DNA from: DATLZC01 sp037444005
Lineage (GTDB): Bacteria; Chloroflexota; Dehalococcoidia; DSTF01; JACRBR01
Assembly (NCBI GenBank): GCA_037444005.1
Contig: JBBING010000071.1
Location: 1-11,864 of the forward strand
DNA length: 11,864 nt
Reading direction: 5' to 3'
Shown: positions 6,667 through 11,864 of the stretch, piece by piece
Numbering within the stretch: position 1 is the stretch's first letter
Layout of the letters: the number at the start of each line of letters is the position of its first letter
Position numbers and translations under genes: made by a program
The notes under the pieces: generated by a model
The model's input: the letters and a program-made list of their open reading frames with translations, nothing else
The model's database searches: none
Told to the model about the DNA's origin: nothing

Positions 6667-7531
6667 ACGTTCCCGCCGCGGCCAGGCCGAGCGCCTCGCG
6701 AGCGGCCGACAGCATGACGTCCACGGGCGCCTCCCGCCCTGTCCACAGGCGGAACGCCTCCGCGGCCTGATACACCAGCATCGACAGACCTCCGACCGTC
6801 CGGGCGCCCTGCCGGCGCGCGCCGGCGAGGAACGGCGTTTCCGGCGGGTTGTACACGAGGTCGAACGCGAGCGCGCCCTCGCGGATGAGTGTCGTGTCCG
6901 TGGGCGCCTGCCCCTCCAGTTCGCTGCGCGCGGTCCCTGCGGGCGTCGCGTTCACCACGAGGTCGGCCGACGCCACCGCCCGGATGAAGGCGCCGTCCTC
7001 CCAGTGCGACCACGTGACCTGCGTGCCGGACGGCGTGGCCGGCCGCAGCGCGCTGACCAGGGCGTCGGCGCGGCGCCAGTTGCGGCTGCTCACGAAGATG
7101 GTCTGCATGCCCAGGTCCACGAGCACAGCGGCGACGGCGCGCGCCGCCCCGCCCGCGCCCAGGATGACCGCGCGCTTGCCCCGCGCGTCGAACCCCGTCT
7201 CCTCCAGCGCCCGGCGGAACCCGTACACATCGGTGTTATGCCCGCGCAGGGCGCCGCCGTCCTGCACGATAGTGTTCACCGCCCCGACACGCGTGGCGAC
7301 GTCGTCGAGCGCGTCGAGCATCGGCACGGCCTCTTCCTTGTAGGGCACCGTGACGTTCGCGCCGAAGAAGTCGTCGCCGCGTAAAGCGTCGATCCGCCCT
7401 CGCAGCGCCTCCGGCGGCGTGTCCCACGCTTCGTAGGTCGCATCGACGCCCGCAGCGCGGAACGCCGCCTCGAAGATGGCGGGGCTGATCGAGTGCCCCA
7501 ACGGATGCCCGATGACGCCAGCGCGCTTCAT
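6665..7531 (-). CDS. aroE: Shikimate dehydrogenase (NADP+)
   Basis: This 288-residue enzyme reduces 3-dehydroshikimate to shikimate with NADPH in the cytoplasm. The N-terminal substrate domain shows GHPLGHSISP (8-17, with the shikimate-binding serines 14 and 16), NVTVPYKE with catalytic Lys65, AVNT with Asn86 and NTD with Asp101. The Rossmann half shows GAGGAAR (125-131), SSRN (148-151), NATP (194-197), DLVYNPPETPFL and GGLSMLVYQAAEAF with Gln255. The ATG at 7531 is supported by AGGGGG 7 bases upstream (7539-7544) and by family length. It overlaps the mltG stop in an ATGA. The frame is intact, and all expected key residues are present. Confidence 0.98.
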   Translation of the reverse strand: MKRAGVIGHPLGHSISPAIFEAAFRAAGVDATYEAWDTPPEALRGRIDALRGDDFFGANVTVPYKEEAVPMLDALDDVATRVGAVNTIVQDGGALRGHNTDVYGFRRALEETGFDARGKRAVILGAGGAARAVAAVLVDLGMQTIFVSSRNWRRADALVSALRPATPSGTQVTWSHWEDGAFIRAVASADLVVNATPAGTARSELEGQAPTDTTLIREGALAFDLVYNPPETPFLAGARRQGARTVGGLSMLVYQAAEAFRLWTGREAPVDVMLSAAREALGLAAAGT

Positions 7532-8595
7532 GGCGAATCCCCCTGGTACTGGGCCACGTTCCGCTCGTGCTCTTCGAGCGTCTCGGCGAAGGCGTGGCTC
7601 CCGTCCGGCTTCGCGACGAAGAACAGATAGTTGGTCTGCGCGGGCCGCAGCACCGCCCGGATGGCGTCGAGCCCGGGATTGGCGATCGGGCCCGGCGGCA
7701 GGCCGACATAGACGTATGTATTGTACGTCGAATCCAGCCCCAGGTCCTCAACCGTGAGTCGCGCCTTCCAGTATCCGAACGCCTCCACGTTCGCGGGGTC
7801 GTTGGCGAGCGCGTACTGCACCGTCGGGTCGGCCTGCAACGGAATCCCCAGGCGCAGCCGGTTCAGGAACACGCTGGCGATGATGGGCCGTTCTTCGGGG
7901 ATGCGCGCTTCGCGTTCGACGATGGAGGCGAGGGTCACCACCTCCCACGGCGTGAGCCCCGCCGCGCCGTCTCCGATCTCGGGCGCGACCTGCCGGTCGA
8001 ACGCGAGCAGCATTTGCCGCACCACGTCGGCCGCGGTCGTGTCGCTGTAGAAGCCGTAGGTCGCGGGAAACAGGAACCCCTCGAACCCGAAGCCGCGGCG
8101 CGCCTCGGCCACCGCCGGGATGTCGGCGTACGCGGACTCGTCCTGCAGCGCGTCGAGGAAGGCCTGCTTCGAGACGACGCCGCGGCGGTCCAGCAGCTCG
8201 CCGATCTCCTCCTTGCGAAGCCCCTCGGGAATGGTGACCACGCGCGAGGCGGTTTCGCCGCGCACCAGCCGTTCGATGACCTCGCTGGCCGGCAGCCCGC
8301 GGTCGAACTCGTACTCGCCCGCGACGAGCGCGCCGCCGACGCCCCGAAGCGCCACCAGGACACGAAAGGCCCGCGCGCTGCGGATGACACCCGCGTCTTC
8401 GAGCCGGCGGCCGATCGCTTCGGCGCTCTCCCCTTCGCGCACCTCGATCTTGACCGGACCCTCTCCGGGCGGCACGAAACGCTCGATGGGCTGCTCCTCA
8501 TTCAGAACGGTGGCGGGCGTCCTCCAGACCACCAGCGCGAGGGCGACGACGCCTGCGACGCAGGCGGCGGCGACAGCGAACGGGAGTAAGCGCAA
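7528..8595 (-). CDS. mltG: Endolytic murein transglycosylase MltG (YceG family)
   Basis: This 355-residue membrane-anchored lytic transglycosylase cleaves nascent peptidoglycan strands and is thought to set glycan chain length. An N-terminal membrane helix (about 4-24) would place the rest outside the cytoplasmic membrane. A LysM-like region (about 48-115) precedes the YceG catalytic domain, with EGFLFPATY (172-180), ASIVERE with the likely catalytic Glu227, VFLNRLRLGIPLQADPTVQY (242-261), YNTY then GLPPGPIANPG (291-308) and the closing HAFAETLEEH. The start is TTG at 8595, supported by GAGGT 6 bases upstream and by the position of the membrane helix. It sits 9 bases after ruvX and overlaps aroE by 4. 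The ruvX-mltG-aroE order is common in Gram-positive-type genomes. Its presence argues that the organism makes peptidoglycan. Confidence 0.95.
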   Translation of the reverse strand: MRLLPFAVAAACVAGVVALALVVWRTPATVLNEEQPIERFVPPGEGPVKIEVREGESAEAIGRRLEDAGVIRSARAFRVLVALRGVGGALVAGEYEFDRGLPASEVIERLVRGETASRVVTIPEGLRKEEIGELLDRRGVVSKQAFLDALQDESAYADIPAVAEARRGFGFEGFLFPATYGFYSDTTAADVVRQMLLAFDRQVAPEIGDGAAGLTPWEVVTLASIVEREARIPEERPIIASVFLNRLRLGIPLQADPTVQYALANDPANVEAFGYWKARLTVEDLGLDSTYNTYVYVGLPPGPIANPGLDAIRAVLRPAQTNYLFFVAKPDGSHAFAETLEEHERNVAQYQGDSP

Positions 8596-8601
8596 GGCGA
8601 G

Positions 8602-8606
8602 ACCTC
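8602..8606 (-). promoter_or_regulatory. Shine-Dalgarno GAGGT deciding the TTG start of mltG
   Basis: GAGGT on the minus strand overlaps the ruvX stop codon and lies 6 bases before the TTG at 8595. No ATG or GTG in the right place would keep the N-terminal membrane helix, so this site supports TTG as the initiation codon. Confidence 0.6.
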
Positions 8607-9039
8607 AGGGCGCAGCGCCGCCGGCGTGGCGCGCGTCGAGGTAGTTCTGGAGGATGGCCGCGGCGACGATGTCGTCGCTCGCACCGGGACGGCCCGAAAG
8701 CCGGCGGCGCTCGCCGCGTCGGGGCGGTCTCGAGGGCCTGCGCTCGATCTGCGCCGTGGTCAAACGCTCGTCCCAGTAGTCGACGGTGACGCCGGCCGCC
8801 TCCAGCGCGCGGCCGAACCGCTGCACGGTGCGGGCCTGTGGCCCCATCGTGCCGTCCAGCGATAGCGGCAGTCCGATCACGACCCGCTCGGCTCCTTCCC
8901 GGCGCGCGATCTCGACGACGCGCCCCACGGCGTCCTGCGTCTCACGCCGGTCAATGATGGCCAGCGGCACAGCGACGCGCTCGTCCGCATCGCAGACGGC
9001 GACCCCGATGCGGCGTTCCCCGACGTCGAGCCCGAGCAT
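8605..9039 (-). CDS. ruvX: YqgF/RuvX-family RNase H-fold nuclease
   Basis: The 144-residue protein matches YqgF (RuvX), a cytoplasmic RNase H-fold nuclease. The family is named a putative Holliday junction resolvase and has been linked in E. coli to 16S rRNA 5' processing. Visible motifs are GLDVGERRIGVAV (3-15, with Asp5), VIGLPLSLDGTMGPQA (54-69), DERLTT (90-95) and the closing SDDIVAAAILQNYL with Asp122/123, giving the expected acidic residues. Residues about 99-118 are unusually rich in Arg and Pro compared with the helical region I expect there. I chose the ATG at 9039; a GTG two codons upstream (9045) is possible. The open frame continues to 9159, but that part is alaS in another frame. 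It starts 7 bases after the alaS stop, and no Shine-Dalgarno is visible. Confidence 0.94.
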   Translation of the reverse strand: MLGLDVGERRIGVAVCDADERVAVPLAIIDRRETQDAVGRVVEIARREGAERVVIGLPLSLDGTMGPQARTVQRFGRALEAAGVTVDYWDERLTTAQIERRPSRPPRRGERRRLSGRPGASDDIVAAAILQNYLDARHAGGAAP

Positions 9040-9046
9040 GCGCACG

Positions 9047-11770
9047 CTACGTGGATGACGCCCCCAGCGCCTTCTCGACCTCCCGCACGGCCACAGCGAC
9101 CGCTTCAGCCAGCTTGGCGACGTCACGGCCTCCCGCCTGGGCCATGTCGGGCCGCCCACCCCCGCCGCCGCCCGTCACCTTGGCGGCCGCGCGGATCACC
9201 GCGCCGGCGTCGAATCCTGCGGCGACGGCTTCGGGAGTCGCCATGGCCACGAACTGCGGCTTGCCGCCGACGTCCGCCGCCAGGATGACCGCCGATCCAG
9301 CGCCGAGCTTCGCGCGGACGTAGTCTCCCATATCGCGCAGCGCCTCGGCGCTGGACGCAGGCACCACTTCCGCGACCAGCGAGACGCCGTTGACCTGGCG
9401 CTTCCGTTCGACGAGCGACGCCGCGACTTCGCGGGCCTGTGCGCGCTGCAGGGCTTCGAGACGGCGCCGCATCTCATCCAGCTCCCGCTGCAGCGCCTCG
9501 ATGCGAGCCGGCAGCTCGGCGGGCGGCGCGTTCACCGCGCGCGCCGCCGCCTCCAGCGCGTTCAACCGCTGGCGGATCCAGCGCACGGCGCCTTCGCCCG
9601 TCAGCGCCTCGATGCGCCGCAGCCCGGACCCGATGCCGCTTTCGCTCACGATGACGAACGCGCCGATCTCGCCCGTGCGATGACAGTGCGTGCCGCCGCA
9701 CAGCTCTTTGCTGAAGCACCGGTCGGCGTCAGGCTCGCAGATGGCGACGACGCGCACACGCTCGCCGTACTTCTCGCCGAACAGGGCGATGGCGCCCTCC
9801 TCGATCGCTTCGCGGTACGTCGTTTCGTGGGGGTGCACCTCGACGTCGGCGCGGATTTTCTCGTTCACGAGCCGCTCGACCTCCTCGAGCTCCGCCGGCT
9901 TCACAGGCTCGAGATGCGTGAAATCGAACCGCAGGCGGTCGGGCGCCACGAGCGAGCCCGCCTGGCGGACGTGTTCGCCGAGCACCCGTCGGAGCGCCGC
10001 GTGCAGGAGGTGCGTGCCCGTGTGGTTGCGCATGGTGGCGGCGCGCTTCGCCTCGTCGACCACCGCTTCCACAGGGTCGTTGACCGCGATGCGCCCCTCG
10101 GCGACCCGGCCCCTGCTGGCGATGAGCCCCTCGGCCACCGCCTGCGTGTCTTCGATGATCACGCGGCCGTTCGGCCCGAGGACCTCGCCCTGGTCGCCCA
10201 CCTGTCCGCCGCCCTCGGGGTAGAACGGCGTCTCGAGCAGCACCAGCTCCACCTCCTGGCCCGCCTCGGCAGCGTCCACGATGCCCGCCGGCCCCACGAT
10301 GGCGGCGACGGTGGTCTCGTGCCGGGTCCGTTCGTAGCCGACGAACCGCGTACGGATGTGCGAGAGCCGGGAGTACGCCTGGATGCGCTCGTCTTCGTAC
10401 TCGAACTTCGCGGCGGCGCGAGCGCGCTCACGCTGCGCCTCCATCTCGCGCTCGAAGCCTTGCTCGTCCACCGACAGGCCGCGCTCCGCCGCCAGCTCGC
10501 GGGTCAGCTCGATGGGGAAGCCGTAGGTGTCGTGCAGGAGGAACGCCTGATCCCCCGGGACTCGCTGGCCCCCGCCCGATCGGACCCGCTCGATGACCTC
10601 GCCCAGCAACTGCTCCCCGCGCTCGATGGTCTCGAGAAAGCGTTCCTCCTCCGACGCCCAGACGCGCTCGATGAACTCGCGCCGCTCGATGAGATCGGGA
10701 TACGCCGCTCCCATCCGGTCGACGACGGCGCGGGCCACCCGGTGGAGCGACGGCTCCACCTCACCGGCGCCCGCCCCGCGCAGGCGCGTCATGAAATAGA
10801 CAGCGCGACGCATGAGGCGCCGGAGGACGTACCCCCGACCTTCGTTCGACGGCAGAACGCCGTCGCCGATGAGGAACGTGGCCGCGCGGGCATGCTCGGC
10901 GACGATCCGGATGCCGCGGGTGGCGGCAGCGTCGGCGCCGTACGATGCGCCCGAGAGGTCCTCGACGCAGGCGATGAGGGGACGGAAGAGGTCCGTGTCG
11001 TAGACGTTCGGAATCTCGCCGTCGGGCCGCTTCCCCTCGGTCCAGCCGAGCATCGCCGCCCAGCGCTCGAGCCCCGCTCCGGTGTCGATGTTCTTCTTCG
11101 GGAGCGGCGTCCGCGAGCCGTCCTCGTCCTGGTAAAGCTGCATGAACACGAGGTTCCAGATCTCGAGGAAGCGGCCGCATTCGAGGTCGGCCTTGCCCTG
11201 CGGGTGCGGCTCGCACGCGCCCGTCTCGCAAAAGCGGCACCCCTTCACCGGGCCGAAATCGAAGAAGATCTCACTGTCCGGCCCGCAGGGTCCTGTCGGG
11301 CCCGAGAACCAGTAGTTGAACTCCTCGCCGTACCGGTGAATGCGCTCGGGCGGCACGCCCAGCGCGCGCCAGGCGCTGTACGCCTCTTCGTCGTCGAGGT
11401 AGATGGTGGCCCTGAGCCGCTCGGGGGGAAGCTGGAGCTCCTTCGTGAGGAGCTCCCACGCGTATCCAATGGCTTCGGTCTTGAAGTAGTCGCCGAAGCT
11501 GAAGTTGCCCATCATCTCGAAGAATGTCAGGTGGCTCGCGTCACCGACGTCGTCGATATCCGTGGTCCGAAAGCATTTCTGGATGGTCGTCGCGCGGGGG
11601 TACGGCGCTTCGGCGAGCCCCATGAAGTAGGGCTTGAACTGGTTCATCCCTGCGTTGGTGAACAGCAGCGTGGGATCGCCGAAGGGCACCAGCGAGGCGC
11701 TGGGGACCGGCGTATGACCATGATGCACGAAGAAGTCGGTGAAGAGACGTCGGATATCGTCGCTGGTCAT
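9047..11770 (-). CDS. alaS: Alanyl-tRNA synthetase
   Basis: This 907-residue class II synthetase charges tRNA-Ala in the cytoplasm. The aminoacylation core (about 1-240) shows LFTNAGMNQFK, RATTIQKCFRTTDID, LTFFEMMGNFSFGDYFK, SGPTGPCGPDSEIFFD and NIDTGAGLER, with motif 3 GRGYVLRRLMRRAV near residue 310. The editing domain carries zinc-site motifs HTGTH (583-587) and CGGTH (691-695). A coiled coil (about 735-790) leads to the C-terminal DHHA1 domain with a glycine run and RPDMAQAGG (867-881). Cysteines at 178, 181, 186 and 198 form an extra cluster just before RFLEIWN. The ATG at 11770 matches the family N-terminus; no Shine-Dalgarno precedes it, but a -10-like box lies 8 bases upstream. It is the first clear gene of the minus-strand operon. 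The frame is intact. Confidence 0.98.
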   Translation of the reverse strand: MTSDDIRRLFTDFFVHHGHTPVPSASLVPFGDPTLLFTNAGMNQFKPYFMGLAEAPYPRATTIQKCFRTTDIDDVGDASHLTFFEMMGNFSFGDYFKTEAIGYAWELLTKELQLPPERLRATIYLDDEEAYSAWRALGVPPERIHRYGEEFNYWFSGPTGPCGPDSEIFFDFGPVKGCRFCETGACEPHPQGKADLECGRFLEIWNLVFMQLYQDEDGSRTPLPKKNIDTGAGLERWAAMLGWTEGKRPDGEIPNVYDTDLFRPLIACVEDLSGASYGADAAATRGIRIVAEHARAATFLIGDGVLPSNEGRGYVLRRLMRRAVYFMTRLRGAGAGEVEPSLHRVARAVVDRMGAAYPDLIERREFIERVWASEEERFLETIERGEQLLGEVIERVRSGGGQRVPGDQAFLLHDTYGFPIELTRELAAERGLSVDEQGFEREMEAQRERARAAAKFEYEDERIQAYSRLSHIRTRFVGYERTRHETTVAAIVGPAGIVDAAEAGQEVELVLLETPFYPEGGGQVGDQGEVLGPNGRVIIEDTQAVAEGLIASRGRVAEGRIAVNDPVEAVVDEAKRAATMRNHTGTHLLHAALRRVLGEHVRQAGSLVAPDRLRFDFTHLEPVKPAELEEVERLVNEKIRADVEVHPHETTYREAIEEGAIALFGEKYGERVRVVAICEPDADRCFSKELCGGTHCHRTGEIGAFVIVSESGIGSGLRRIEALTGEGAVRWIRQRLNALEAAARAVNAPPAELPARIEALQRELDEMRRRLEALQRAQAREVAASLVERKRQVNGVSLVAEVVPASSAEALRDMGDYVRAKLGAGSAVILAADVGGKPQFVAMATPEAVAAGFDAGAVIRAAAKVTGGGGGGRPDMAQAGGRDVAKLAEAVAVAVREVEKALGASST

Positions 11771-11778
11771 TTGGCAGC

Positions 11779-11784
11779 ATTGTA
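11779..11784 (-). promoter_or_regulatory. Candidate -10 element for a leaderless alaS transcript
   Basis: TACAAT on the minus strand matches five of six bases of TATAAT and ends 8 bases before the alaS ATG. A start site 6-8 bases after the box would fall on or next to the ATG, giving a leaderless mRNA, which fits the absence of a Shine-Dalgarno. The -35 region 16-18 bases further up has no good TTGACA match. The flanking 94 bases (11771-11864) are about 57% G+C, lower than the genes, as expected of a promoter region. I see no terminator or riboswitch there. Confidence 0.45.
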
Positions 11785-11864
11785 GCGACGGGGGTCCGAA
11801 GGTGAAACGCGGCGATCTGCCTCATTGAAAGGGTTACCGAACGGGGAGCGTTGCCTCAGAATCA

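Noticed and set aside
6146..7384. A 412-codon plus-strand frame opposite the unknown gene and aroE
   Set aside because: It is rich in His and Arg, spans two real minus-strand genes and their junction, and has no motifs; it is a composition artefact.
9040..9159. A 40-residue N-terminal extension of ruvX
   Set aside because: It lies inside the alaS C-terminus in another frame; the family begins at the LGLDVG strand, so the ATG at 9039 (or the GTG at 9045) is right.
9680..11785. A 701-codon open frame on the plus strand opposite alaS
   Set aside because: It mirrors alaS, whose motifs are unmistakable. Long antisense frames are expected in G+C-rich coding DNA; the translation is rich in Arg, His, Ala and Leu and shows no family motif.
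11825..11830. TTGAAA on the plus strand as a -35 box of a divergent promoter
   Set aside because: No -10-like hexamer follows at 16-18 bases, and no downstream gene is visible in the window.
11771..11864. A tRNA, T-box or other riboswitch upstream of alaS
   Set aside because: I found no cloverleaf arms, no T-box-like sequence and no terminator hairpin with a U-run; the space before the ATG is too short if the -10 box is used.

Overview
The window is G+C-rich bacterial chromosomal housekeeping DNA, about two-thirds G+C by eye. It is almost wholly coding, with no mobile element, CRISPR array, tRNA or rRNA recognised. Two gene blocks converge near position 2800. A short plus-strand block holds the 3' end of pheS followed by a complete pheT. 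A long minus-strand block, read from the right edge leftwards, is alaS - ruvX - mltG - aroE - (unknown membrane protein) - aroC - aroK/aroB fusion - acyP. Its genes overlap by 4 bases or lie 6-9 bases apart, apart from one 47-base gap, so it looks like a single operon. No stretch over 300 bases lacks a gene; the longest is the 94 bases upstream of alaS.

The likely source is a high-GC bacterium with peptidoglycan (mltG present). Chloroflexota is my best guess, from the PheS type (a four-cysteine insert and an ANDLRFLRQF-like end) and the fused shikimate kinase/dehydroquinate synthase. The order alaS-ruvX-mltG-aroE-...-aroC-aroK-aroB is also classical for Actinomycetota, so that phylum remains an alternative. 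This assignment is inference.

Functionally, pheST makes the phenylalanyl-tRNA synthetase tetramer. The minus-strand operon joins alanyl-tRNA charging (alaS), a Holliday-junction-resolvase-like or rRNA-processing nuclease (ruvX), termination of glycan strands in the cell wall (mltG) and four shikimate-pathway activities. Those four are dehydroquinate synthase, shikimate dehydrogenase, shikimate kinase and chorismate synthase; phenylalanine, the PheST substrate, is made downstream of chorismate. DAHP synthase, dehydroquinase and EPSP synthase are not in the window.

The points most worth a second look are the uncharacterised single-pass membrane protein between aroE and aroC, a perfect 7-bp hairpin in the only sizeable gap of the operon, a -10-like hexamer placed so that alaS may be leaderless, and the aroK-aroB fusion. 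I found no clear candidate for a wholly new system.
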